Assembly (NCBI GenBank): GCA_947178045.1
Contig: CAMWWR010000109.1
Location: 1-6,490, forward strand
Source: an uncultured Clostridia bacterium
GTDB taxonomy: Bacteria > Bacillota > Clostridia > Lachnospirales > Lachnospiraceae
Length of the DNA: 6,490 nucleotides
Direction: 5' to 3'
The position numbers and the translations under genes are program-made. Under the pieces are notes generated by a model, which was not told the origin of the DNA, did not search any database, and was given only the letters and a program-made list of their open reading frames with translations. Shown here piece by piece: positions 1 to 5,954 of the stretch. Position 1 is the first letter of the stretch, and every line of letters begins with the position of its first letter.

Positions 1-139
1 ACACCCATCTGTCACCCGTTACCCCGTCCTTTATTTATTTTCTACTTATCACTTCATTCTACACCGACAGACCTACACGCATTCAGTCCGTCAGACCGCC
101 ATCCCGACAGACAGAACGACAGACAGACAGACAGGGTAG
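1..139. other. Upstream non-coding stretch
   Basis: No gene is supported here. The first 60 bases are rich in C and T on this strand, with few G, and the following part is dominated by CAGAC/GACA words. The composition differs clearly from the GC-rich coding sequence that starts at 324. One forward frame happens to be open from base 1 to a TGA at 325-327, but it has no ATG, its translation is low-complexity (many Asp, Arg, Thr, His) and I recognise no domain. It is treated as intergenic, with the caveat that the window edge could hide the beginning of an upstream gene. Confidence 0.5.
106..134. repeat. GACA tetranucleotide microsatellite
   Basis: GACAGACAG at 106-114 is followed, after AAC, by four perfect GACA units plus a G at 118-134. 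The tract ends 5 bases before the proposed -35 box at 140. Tetranucleotide tracts of this kind are known slippage sites in other bacteria, including GACA tracts in Haemophilus glycosyltransferase genes. Four units is short, so variability is only a possibility. Confidence 0.7.
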
Positions 140-170
140 TTGACGCTGTCTTATTAGAGTACCATAAAAT
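140..170 (+). promoter_or_regulatory. Candidate sigma-A promoter of the operon
   Basis: A TTGACG box at 140-145 matches the -35 consensus at five of six bases. Downstream, TAAAAT at 165-170 matches the -10 consensus at five of six, with a 19-base spacer. The overlapping CATAAA at 163-168 gives a 17-base spacer but only four matches. Transcription would begin near 176-178, just before the long stem-loop. It is the best promoter I see ahead of the first glycosyltransferase. It is read by eye only. Confidence 0.45.
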
Positions 171-182
171 ATCCGGAAAATT

Positions 183-257
183 AAAAAAGCACTCAGATAC
201 GAGTACAGCCGTTCTTCCAGACAGGAGGAGGGTGTATTCGTATCCGGGTGCTTTTTT
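183..257 (+). terminator. Long leader stem-loop with T run (attenuator or terminator)
   Basis: Bases 183-207 pair with 233-257: 24 of 25 positions pair, including two G-T pairs (193/247 and 203/237), with one A/C mismatch (195/245). The outer end pairs six A (183-188) with six T (252-257), the classical shape of an intrinsic terminator. The structure continues inside: 212-218 pairs with 224-230 around the five-base loop AGACA, leaving a small asymmetric internal loop (208-211 against 231-232). It lies between the candidate promoter and the first gene, so it could be a transcription attenuator or the target of a processive antitermination factor. It could instead simply end transcription from upstream. 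The A-rich 5' arm means it could also act on the other strand. Confidence 0.7.
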
Positions 258-297
258 GCGCCCAAAAAGAGACACGGCATATACCGGACCAGGAGGG

Positions 298-311
298 CGG
301 CTCCGGAGCCG
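298..311. promoter_or_regulatory. 14-bp perfect palindrome next to the ribosome site
   Basis: CGGCTCCGGAGCCG reads the same on both strands and abuts the ribosome site that begins at 312. As RNA it can form a five-base stem with a CCGG loop, and its CUCC could alternatively pair with the adjacent GGAG of the ribosome site. It could be an operator or a translation-tuning hairpin. Chance in GC-rich DNA is also possible. Confidence 0.4.
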
Positions 312-317
312 GGAGGT
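312..317 (+). promoter_or_regulatory. Ribosome binding site deciding a TTG start
   Basis: GGAGGT lies six bases before the TTG at 324-326. No comparable site precedes the in-frame ATG at 351, which would also remove the first beta strand of the glycosyltransferase fold, so the TTG start is preferred. Confidence 0.75.
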
Positions 318-323
318 GCGGAA

Positions 324-1145
324 TTGAAGCGCGCCGGTTTTTCCGTGCTCATGTCGCTGTACATAAAGGAAAAGGCCAAATATTTCGTGCAGTGCATGAA
401 AAGCATGTTTCGGCAGACAGTTCTTCCGTCCGAGATCGTGATCGTCCGGGACGGGCCGATCACAGAGGAATTGGAGGCGGTGATTGAGCACTATCGGACA
501 AAGTATCCCGACATGATAAAAATTGTCCGACTCCCGCAGAATCAGGGGCTTGGCCCGGCACTGGCAGAGGGAATCCGGCATTGCAGCTGGGAGCTGGTCG
601 CCAGGATGGATACCGATGACATTTCCAGGAGGGACCGGTTCGAAAAGCAGCTGGCGGAATTTGAAAAGGACGCGGAGCTTGATATATGCGGGAGCTATAT
701 CAGCGAATTCGCGGGCAGCGCAGAAAATGTTGTATCCGTCCGCCGCGTTCCGCTGACCCATGAGAGGATTGTGAAATATCAGAAGCAGCGCAGTGCCTTT
801 AATCATGTGACCGTCATGTACAAAAAAAGCGCCGTCCTCAGAGCAGGAAATTACCAGAATGCGCCGTTGATGGAGGATGCCCTCTTGTGGGTGCGCATGA
901 TTCAGTCGGGCGCAAAATGCAGGAATATAGGGGATTGCCTGGTCTATGTGCGCACCGGCTACGCGATGATTGAGCGGCGGGGCGGTTACGCCTATTTTCA
1001 AAAATATCGGGCGGGGCGCAGAAAAATATTGGAGACCGGATATATCAGCAGCTGGGATTATTATATAACACTCTGGATTCAGTGGATTGTGGCAATGCTG
1101 CCAAAGCGTCTGAGGATGGTGGTGTTTACGAGACTGCTGAGGTGA
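324..1145 (+). CDS. Family 2 glycosyltransferase (GT-A fold)
   Basis: This 273-residue protein should transfer a sugar from a nucleotide-sugar donor to a lipid-linked glycan acceptor at the inner face of the membrane. The N-terminal FSVLMSLY (6-13) is the first strand of the fold. QTVLPSEIVIVRDGP (31-45) holds the nucleotide-contacting Asp43. MDTDD (95-99) is the metal-binding DxD motif. The MEDALLWVRM segment (183-192) carries the Glu-Asp pair that usually supplies the catalytic base. The C-terminus is an aromatic, hydrophobic helix (about 246-259) followed by basic residues (PKRLR), which suggests attachment to the membrane surface. Length and motif order fit the 'amylovoran/LPS glycosyltransferase' type common in polysaccharide clusters. 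The start is TTG, supported by GGAGGT six bases upstream. The next glycosyltransferase starts 18 bases after the stop. Donor and linkage cannot be read from the sequence. Confidence 0.9.
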   Translation: MKRAGFSVLMSLYIKEKAKYFVQCMKSMFRQTVLPSEIVIVRDGPITEELEAVIEHYRTKYPDMIKIVRLPQNQGLGPALAEGIRHCSWELVARMDTDDISRRDRFEKQLAEFEKDAELDICGSYISEFAGSAENVVSVRRVPLTHERIVKYQKQRSAFNHVTVMYKKSAVLRAGNYQNAPLMEDALLWVRMIQSGAKCRNIGDCLVYVRTGYAMIERRGGYAYFQKYRAGRRKILETGYISSWDYYITLWIQWIVAMLPKRLRMVVFTRLLR

Positions 1146-1163
1146 GAAACGGCGGGGATAAGA

Positions 1164-2285
1164 ATGGACAGGCTTTTGACAATAACCATACCGGCATACA
1201 ACGCAGAAGCATTTCTCGGGAAGTGCCTGGACAGCCTGCTTTCCTGCGGGCTCCGCAAAGAGACGGAGCTGCTGATAATCGACGACGGTTCAGGCGACCG
1301 GACGGGGCGGATCGCGGATGCTTACGCGGAGCGGTATCCGGATATCGTGAGGGTCATTCACAAGGAAAACGGGGGGCACGGCTCGGGCATCAACGCGGGG
1401 ATTGCAGCGGCAAGAGGGAAATATTTCCGAATTGTGGACAGCGACGATACCGTTGATTCCAGGGCATACGAGGCCTGGCTGCAAAAACTGAAGCAGATTG
1501 ACAGCGACCTGATCGTGACACCGTTTGTCCGCGTTCGGGCAGGCGGCGGAAAGCCGCGCCGCGCAGAGAGAAAAACCGCTGGGAGAGCCGGGGAAGGGAA
1601 TAAAATTGCCCAGAGAGTCAGAATCATTGCCCAGAGAATCAGAACGTTTCCCTGGCGGCGAAAGGCCCGCAGCAGGGAAGAGCTTCGGCCGCCGGAGGGG
1701 GCTGAAGGGCTTCCAGGGGAGAGCGTACTTGACTTTGAGGCTGTGTCGGAGCGCCTCTTTGTGCGGATGCACGAATGCACCTTCCGGACCTCGATTCTGC
1801 GGGAGCATTCGATTCGCATGAGCGAGCACAGCTTTTATGTGGACATGCAGTATATTCTGTTTCCTGTTCCGTGGCTCCGGACCTGCTGTTTTTTGGATTT
1901 TCCGGTATACCGGTATCGCTTGGGCGATGAAAACCAGAGTGTTTCCGTCAAAAGTATGCAGAGAAACCGCGGACAGCATCATCGGGTGCTTTGTTCTCTC
2001 GTAAGGTTTTACAGGGAGAGAGCGCAGGCGGGCGATTCGGAAAAGCGGCTTGCCTATCTGGCGAGGGGCATCGCCAAAATGCAGGCAAATCAAGTGCAGA
2101 CCGCCCTGAGCCTGCCGGTCTGCCGGGCGGCGAAGAGAGAGCTGATTACGGCGGAGCAATGGCTGAAACGGGAATGTCCGGCCGCTTGGAATGCAAACGA
2201 AAAAAAGAGCCTGTGGCTGCTGCGCAGAAGCGGCTATCGCCTGTACGGCGCTGCCGCCGTAGCGTGGAGAATCGTGAAGCTGTGA
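1164..2285 (+). CDS. Family 2 glycosyltransferase with Arg-rich insert
   Basis: This 373-residue GT-A enzyme probably acts after or before its upstream neighbour in building the repeat unit. LTITIPAYNAEAFL (5-18) opens the fold. IIDDGSGD (38-45) contacts the nucleotide. KENGGHGSGINAGI (67-80) is the strongly conserved loop of this Firmicutes subgroup. VDSDD (91-95) is the metal-binding DxD. SEHSFYVDMQYILFP (220-234) supplies Asp227 as candidate catalytic residue, and YRYRLGDENQSVS follows. The C-terminus is amphipathic. Residues 123-175 are odd: 19 Arg/Lys against 4 acidic residues, no clear fold, and a 7-residue tandem repeat (IAQRVRI then IAQRIRT). From memory of the family this connecting segment is normally much shorter. 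It is either a flexible insert or the product of two compensating frameshifts. The ribosome site (GGCGGGGA) is modest. Family is certain; donor and acceptor are unknown. Confidence 0.88.
   Translation: MDRLLTITIPAYNAEAFLGKCLDSLLSCGLRKETELLIIDDGSGDRTGRIADAYAERYPDIVRVIHKENGGHGSGINAGIAAARGKYFRIVDSDDTVDSRAYEAWLQKLKQIDSDLIVTPFVRVRAGGGKPRRAERKTAGRAGEGNKIAQRVRIIAQRIRTFPWRRKARSREELRPPEGAEGLPGESVLDFEAVSERLFVRMHECTFRTSILREHSIRMSEHSFYVDMQYILFPVPWLRTCCFLDFPVYRYRLGDENQSVSVKSMQRNRGQHHRVLCSLVRFYRERAQAGDSEKRLAYLARGIAKMQANQVQTALSLPVCRAAKRELITAEQWLKRECPAAWNANEKKSLWLLRRSGYRLYGAAAVAWRIVKL
1605..1646 (+). repeat. 21-bp in-frame tandem duplication
   Basis: Bases 1605-1625 and 1626-1646 are adjacent copies identical at 18 of 21 positions, differing at copy positions 13, 20 and 21. 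The unit is a multiple of three, so the glycosyltransferase frame is kept and residues 148-154 are repeated as 155-161. It lies inside the Arg-rich insert and suggests that this segment grew by slippage or unequal exchange. Confidence 0.85.
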
Positions 2286-2383
2286 AAGACAGCAACAGCA
2301 GGTAAACAGATAAAGAAATAAAAAACAGGTAATTTATTTAATGCTTCAATAAAAATAGAAGAAAAGAAGAGGAGAGAAAAATC
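2286..2383. other. AT-rich spacer between glycosyltransferase and acyl modules
   Basis: This 98-base gap is strikingly richer in A and T than the genes around it and is purine-rich near its end. I find no convincing -35/-10 pair, hairpin or terminator. It ends with AGGAG (2370-2374), the ribosome site of the carrier protein. It may hold a weak internal promoter or an AU-rich translation enhancer, or mark the join between two cassettes. Confidence 0.5.
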
Positions 2384-2620
2384 ATGACAAACATGGAAAA
2401 GTACAACGAGGCATTTACATCAACCTTCGGCATCGGGGAGGACGCGCTGGAAAACCTGGAATATCAGGGCATTGCGGCCTGGGACAGCGTGGGGCACATG
2501 CAGCTGATCGCCGCGCTGGAGGAGGCGTTCGACATCATGTTTGATACGGACGATATTATTGATCTGAATTCTTATCAGGTAGGAAAGCAGATGCTTGCAA
2601 AATACGAGGTGGAGCTGTAA
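2384..2620 (+). CDS. Acyl carrier protein
   Basis: This 78-residue, acidic, helical protein has the length and layout of a stand-alone acyl carrier protein. AWDSVGHMQLIAALEEAFDIMF (32-53) contains the DSxxHM attachment signature, with Ser35 as the expected 4'-phosphopantetheine site at the start of helix 2. The following DTDDIIDLNSYQVG is the usual loop and helix 3. The apo-protein must be modified by a phosphopantetheinyl transferase encoded elsewhere. It lies 51 bases before an AMP-forming ligase, so that enzyme is its probable loading partner, and it would present an acyl group to the downstream GNAT or LuxE/LuxC enzymes. AGGAG nine bases ahead supports the ATG at 2384; an ATG three codons later is possible. 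It is more like the dedicated carriers of secondary pathways than the housekeeping fatty-acid AcpP. The bound acyl group is unknown. Confidence 0.92.
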   Translation: MTNMEKYNEAFTSTFGIGEDALENLEYQGIAAWDSVGHMQLIAALEEAFDIMFDTDDIIDLNSYQVGKQMLAKYEVEL

Positions 2621-2621
2621 T

Positions 2622-2637
2622 TCCGGTCAGCTCCGGA
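2622..2637 (+). other. Small stem-loop between carrier protein and ligase
   Basis: TCCGG (2622-2626) and CCGGA (2633-2637) can pair around a six-base loop, starting one base after the carrier protein stop codon. There is no T run, so it is not a terminator. It could protect the short carrier protein message or set the ratio of carrier to ligase. Five pairs may be chance. Confidence 0.25.
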
Positions 2638-2671
2638 CAAACAGATCAAAAGAGAGGAGGCGGCAGAGCGG

Positions 2672-4084
2672 ATGGAAAACAAAGCTTTCTTTTTTAAACG
2701 GCTGGAGAAATACGGCGGACGCACGGCGCTCATTACGGCGCAGGAGAAGCCCGTTACATACCGCGAGCTGACGGAGCGGGCGGATCGCCTGGCGCAGGAA
2801 ATCGGGCGCAGATGTCTGGTCTTTCTGGCCTGCAGGAATGCGGAGGAGTCGGTGATCGGCTATGCGGCCTGCCTGAGAAACGATATCGTGCCGGTCATGG
2901 TCAGTGCGGATATTGACGCGGAGCTGCTGAAAAACCTGCTGGAACGCTACCATCCGGCCTTCCTGTGGGCGCCGGAGGACAACGGGGCGTTTCCGGGGGA
3001 GGAGGTATACCGGGACCAGCACTATGTGCTCCGGAAAACCGGGCTTAAGGAGGATTATTCGCTAAGCGGCGATCTGGCTCTGCTGCTCACCACCTCCGGG
3101 AGCACGGGAAGCCCGAAGCTGGTGCGGCAGACCCGGAAAAATATACAGAGCAATACCGATGCCATTATCGAATATCTGAATATTCAACCGGAGGATCGGG
3201 CGATCACAACGCTTCCGATGAATTATACCTACGGCCTGTCCATTCTGAATACACATCTGTGCACGGGTGCACGGATCATCCTGACAGACGCGACCCTGCT
3301 GGAAAAATCCTTCTGGACGCTGTTTCGAAATCAGGGAGCAACCACCTTCGGCGGCGTGCCGTACACCTACGAGATATTGAAAAAGCTCCGCTTCGGACGG
3401 ATGCAGCTGACGAGCCTGCGTTACATTACACAGGCGGGCGGGAAGCTCTCGAAGGAGCTGGCAGAGGAATTCAACGCCGTCTGCGAGGAGAAGGGGATTC
3501 AGCTGATCGTTATGTACGGGCAGACGGAGGCGACCGCCCGAATGTCCTGGCTGCCATGGAAGGATGCGAAACGGAAGGCGGGCAGCATCGGAATTGCGAT
3601 TCCGGGCGGGCGCTTTTCGCTGATTGCCGGGAGCGGGAACGAGCTTTTGGGACCGGACGAGGTGGGGGAGCTCGTCTACTTCGGCGATAATGTGACACCG
3701 GGCTATGCGGAAAGCCGCCTGGATCTGGCGAAGCCGGATGAAAACCGCGGCGAGCTGCACACCGGCGACATGGCGAAGCGGGACGAGGACGGGTTTTACT
3801 ATATTGTCGGGCGAAAGAAGCGCTTTTTAAAGCTGTTCGGCAGCCGTGTGAATCTGGACGAGACGGAGAATCTGCTGAAAAAAGAGGGAATCGAAAATGT
3901 GTGCGCCGGGCGGGACGACCGCATGGTTGTATTCCTGACGGACCCGGAAAAGGAGACGGCTGCTGCGGAATTTCTCACAAACCGGACCGGGATCAGCCGG
4001 GGCGGCTTTGTCATCCGGCATATTGATGAGATACCGAGGAGCGAGTCGGGCAAGGTGCTGTATTCGGCGCTGGAGATTGACTAG
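2672..4084 (+). CDS. AMP-forming acyl ligase (ANL superfamily)
   Basis: This 470-residue enzyme should activate a carboxylic acid with ATP to an acyl-adenylate and pass it to a thiol, most likely the phosphopantetheine arm of the adjacent carrier protein, though CoA is the alternative. All core motifs are present in order: the phosphate-binding loop TTSGSTGSPK (140-149), PMNYTYG (182-188), YGQTEAT (282-288), GELHTGD (360-366) with the ribose-binding Asp366, the hinge region GRKKRFLKLFG (380-390), and the C-terminal PRSESGKVLY (455-464) with the catalytic Lys461. It is shorter than typical 500-600-residue acyl-CoA synthetases because both the N-terminal region and the C-terminal lobe are compact, as in ligases that charge stand-alone carrier proteins. 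AGGAGG at 2655-2660 serves the ATG. The substrate cannot be read from these motifs; a short, hydroxy or amino acid is as likely as a fatty acid. Confidence 0.9.
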   Translation: MENKAFFFKRLEKYGGRTALITAQEKPVTYRELTERADRLAQEIGRRCLVFLACRNAEESVIGYAACLRNDIVPVMVSADIDAELLKNLLERYHPAFLWAPEDNGAFPGEEVYRDQHYVLRKTGLKEDYSLSGDLALLLTTSGSTGSPKLVRQTRKNIQSNTDAIIEYLNIQPEDRAITTLPMNYTYGLSILNTHLCTGARIILTDATLLEKSFWTLFRNQGATTFGGVPYTYEILKKLRFGRMQLTSLRYITQAGGKLSKELAEEFNAVCEEKGIQLIVMYGQTEATARMSWLPWKDAKRKAGSIGIAIPGGRFSLIAGSGNELLGPDEVGELVYFGDNVTPGYAESRLDLAKPDENRGELHTGDMAKRDEDGFYYIVGRKKRFLKLFGSRVNLDETENLLKKEGIENVCAGRDDRMVVFLTDPEKETAAAEFLTNRTGISRGGFVIRHIDEIPRSESGKVLYSALEID

Positions 4085-4172
4085 CACAATTCCTGACCGG
4101 ATGGAGCACCAGAATCGGAAGAGAAAAAAGCGGTCGGACAGAAGCCGGGAAACTGCCGGGAGAATAGGCAGG

Positions 4173-4180
4173 AAGGAGAA
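4173..4180 (+). promoter_or_regulatory. Ribosome binding site deciding the GNAT start
   Basis: AAGGAGAA ends four bases before the ATG at 4185. The reading frame is open further upstream, with an in-frame ATG at 4101 and others inside the ligase gene, but none has such a site, and the extra 28 residues from 4101 would be an Arg/Lys-rich string unlike the family. The start at 4185 is therefore preferred. Confidence 0.75.
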
Positions 4181-4184
4181 TGAC

Positions 4185-4847
4185 ATGGAAATTAGCACAG
4201 AGCAGTACGGCATCGTTTCATTGATGAATATTGCTGCTGACGGGCCGGAGGAGTGGGATACCTCCAGGGCGACCCATGTCCGTGTCAGCCTGCCGCCGGA
4301 TATTCGGAGCATGCTTTTGATGCAGCGGATGGGCTATCAGTTCGTCGACCGGATGCTTACCGTGACGGTCAATCTTCAGAGGCTTTCCGTTGATCTGGAA
4401 AAAGCGATCCGGACGGAGCCGGTATTGGAAAGGGGACGCCGGGACGAGATCCGGCAGCTTGCCGTCAAAAGCTTCGGCAGGGATCGGCGATTTCATGTGG
4501 AGGCGGAGTATAACGACGAGATTGCCGCGGCGGTCATCGACGGATGGATAGCGGAGATACCGGAATTTTATATATGTACCTGCAAAGAAAAGCTCGCAGG
4601 CTTTCTTGCCCTGAAGGAGAACGCGGAGGAAAAAAGTGCGGCCGTTCATCTGGCGGCGGTCGATGAGCGCTACCGCGCGTCCGGCGCGGCTATGTCGCTG
4701 TATGCGGCGGCAATCCGGGCAAGGCGGGAAAAGGGTTTTCGGAATATAACGGGCTACATTTCCAGCAGTAATACGGCGGTCATGAATCTGTACGCGTATT
4801 TTGGAGGCGTTTTTTCAAATCCGCAGGATATTTATCTGAGAAAATAA
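4185..4847 (+). CDS. WecD-like GNAT N-acyltransferase
   Basis: This 220-residue protein matches the two-part layout of the WecD type of sugar N-acetyltransferase, which acylates the 4-amino group of dTDP-4-amino-4,6-dideoxyhexoses. It has an N-terminal domain with the MGYQFVDRMLTVTVNL strand pair (49-64), then a C-terminal GNAT domain. In the latter, LAGFLALKE (137-145) is the central strand, VDERYRASGAAMSLY (159-173) is the acyl-CoA pyrophosphate loop (Arg164-x-x-Gly167-x-Ala169), and SSSNTAVMNLYAYFGGVF (193-210) is motif B with the Asn-x-x-x-x-x-x-Tyr pattern that carries the catalytic Tyr in many members. Its place between an acyl ligase/carrier pair and LuxE/LuxC suggests that it transfers either acetyl or the special acyl group of this operon to an amino sugar. 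The donor could be CoA or the carrier protein. Family assignment is firm; the WecD-like substrate is inference. Confidence 0.8.
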   Translation: MEISTEQYGIVSLMNIAADGPEEWDTSRATHVRVSLPPDIRSMLLMQRMGYQFVDRMLTVTVNLQRLSVDLEKAIRTEPVLERGRRDEIRQLAVKSFGRDRRFHVEAEYNDEIAAAVIDGWIAEIPEFYICTCKEKLAGFLALKENAEEKSAAVHLAAVDERYRASGAAMSLYAAAIRARREKGFRNITGYISSSNTAVMNLYAYFGGVFSNPQDIYLRK

Positions 4848-4859
4848 ACAGGCGGGGAA

Positions 4860-5954
4860 ATGAGGAAAACGATGGAAGACATATTGGAAGAATTATTGCA
4901 GACATCACCCTACAGTCTGGACAAAGCAGAAAAGCGGGCGCTGTACCGGAAGGCGCTGAGCGAACTGACAAGACGGCATTATGCCGCCTGCCCGGAGTAC
5001 CAAAGAATTCTGGATGCGCTGGGCTTCGACGCGGAGGCTGATCATGAGCTTGAGGAACAGCCGATGCTCCCGGTGCGCCTGTTTAAGGAATATGAGCTTC
5101 TCAGCGTCCCGCGGGAGGAGGTTGCCAAGATCATGACCTCGTCCGGCACCTCGGGGCAGAGGGTCTCGAAAATATTTCTGGACAAGACCAATACAAAAAA
5201 CCAGACCCGGGTGCTGACAGAGATCATTTCCTCCTACATCGGAAAAAAGCGCCTGCCTCTGCTGATACTGGACACAAGGCTCGCGCTGCGCGACCGCAGC
5301 ATGTTTTCGGCGAGGGGCGCGGGAATCGTGGGTTTTTCCACCTTCGGGCGGGACACGGCCTACGCGCTGAATGAAAATATGGAGATTGACATCCCGGCGG
5401 TTCAAGAATTTCTGAAAAAGCATGAAGGGGAGAGCATCCTGCTGTTCGGCTACACCTATATGATATGGCAGTATGCTGTCTGTGCGCTACGGGAAGCGGG
5501 CGTCTGCCTGCAGATCGGAGAGGGCAGGCTGTTCCATATCGGCGGCTGGAAAAAGCTGAAGGAGCAGGCGGTGGACAGCCTGAAGTACAACGAGGCAGTC
5601 CGCGAAGTGCTGGGCAATGTGGCGGTATATAACTACTACGGCATGGCGGAACAGCTGGGCTCGGTCTTTGTGGAATGCGAGCACGGACACATGCACTGCT
5701 CCAATTATTCGGATGTGGTTATCCGCAGGCCGGCGGATTTTTCGGCGGCGGAAACAGGGGAGCGGGGGTTGATTGAGCTGGTCTCCCTGCTTCCGACCAG
5801 CTATCCGGGCCATGTCCTTTTGACCGAGGACGAGGGAGAAATCCTCGGGGAGGACGACTGCCCGTGCGGCCGCAAAGGAAAATACTTTAGGATTCACGGA
5901 AGAATCCGGGGAGCCGAGATAAGGGGGTGCAGCGACACATATGAACGGCATTAA
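4860..5954 (+). CDS. LuxE-family acyl-protein synthetase
   Basis: This full-length (364-residue) LuxE/PaaK-type adenylating enzyme belongs to the ANL-like fold. In luminous bacteria LuxE activates a fatty acid with ATP, holds it as a thioester on its own cysteine and passes it to the reductase LuxC. Visible here are the phosphate loop MTSSGTSGQRVSKIF (92-106), YNYYGMAEQLGSVF (257-270) corresponding to the ANL A5 region, and the C-terminal CPCGRKGKYFRIHGRIRGAE (334-353). It ends in GCSD with Cys357, seven residues from the end, in the position where the acylated cysteine of Photobacterium LuxE lies. The gene starts 13 bases after the GNAT stop. The ATG at 4860 has only a weak ribosome site; an in-frame ATG at 4872 has GAGG six bases ahead and may be the true start. 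It overlaps luxC by 14 bases, so the two products are probably made in equal amounts. Its native acyl substrate is unknown. Confidence 0.88.
   Translation: MRKTMEDILEELLQTSPYSLDKAEKRALYRKALSELTRRHYAACPEYQRILDALGFDAEADHELEEQPMLPVRLFKEYELLSVPREEVAKIMTSSGTSGQRVSKIFLDKTNTKNQTRVLTEIISSYIGKKRLPLLILDTRLALRDRSMFSARGAGIVGFSTFGRDTAYALNENMEIDIPAVQEFLKKHEGESILLFGYTYMIWQYAVCALREAGVCLQIGEGRLFHIGGWKKLKEQAVDSLKYNEAVREVLGNVAVYNYYGMAEQLGSVFVECEHGHMHCSNYSDVVIRRPADFSAAETGERGLIELVSLLPTSYPGHVLLTEDEGEILGEDDCPCGRKGKYFRIHGRIRGAEIRGCSDTYERH

Noticed and set aside
61..134. CRISPR-like repeat series of CAGAC words
   Set aside because: Units are only four bases with no spacers of regular length; it is a microsatellite and degenerate flanks.
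183..257. Terminal inverted repeats of a small insertion element
   Set aside because: The arms are separated by only 25 bases, which themselves fold, and there is no target duplication or transposase; a hairpin RNA with a T run explains it better.
54..1001. Long open frame on the - strand (315 codons)
   Set aside because: It lies opposite a well-supported glycosyltransferase with intact motifs, has no ribosome site or recognisable domain, and is Cys/His/Arg-rich in the way of antisense shadows in GC-rich DNA.
1290..2159. Open frame on the - strand opposite the second glycosyltransferase
   Set aside because: Antisense to conserved GT-A motifs (KENGGHGS, DSDD, SEHSFYVD); its translation has no domain I recognise.
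4008..4184. Longer N-terminus for the GNAT gene starting inside the ligase gene or at 4101
   Set aside because: No ribosome site at those starts, the added residues are an unlikely basic string, and AAGGAGAA precedes the ATG at 4185.
4085..4184. Terminator or promoter in the ligase-GNAT gap
   Set aside because: The 100-base gap is GC-rich with no T run, no convincing hairpin and no -35/-10 pair; only a short direct repeat of GCCGGGA was seen.
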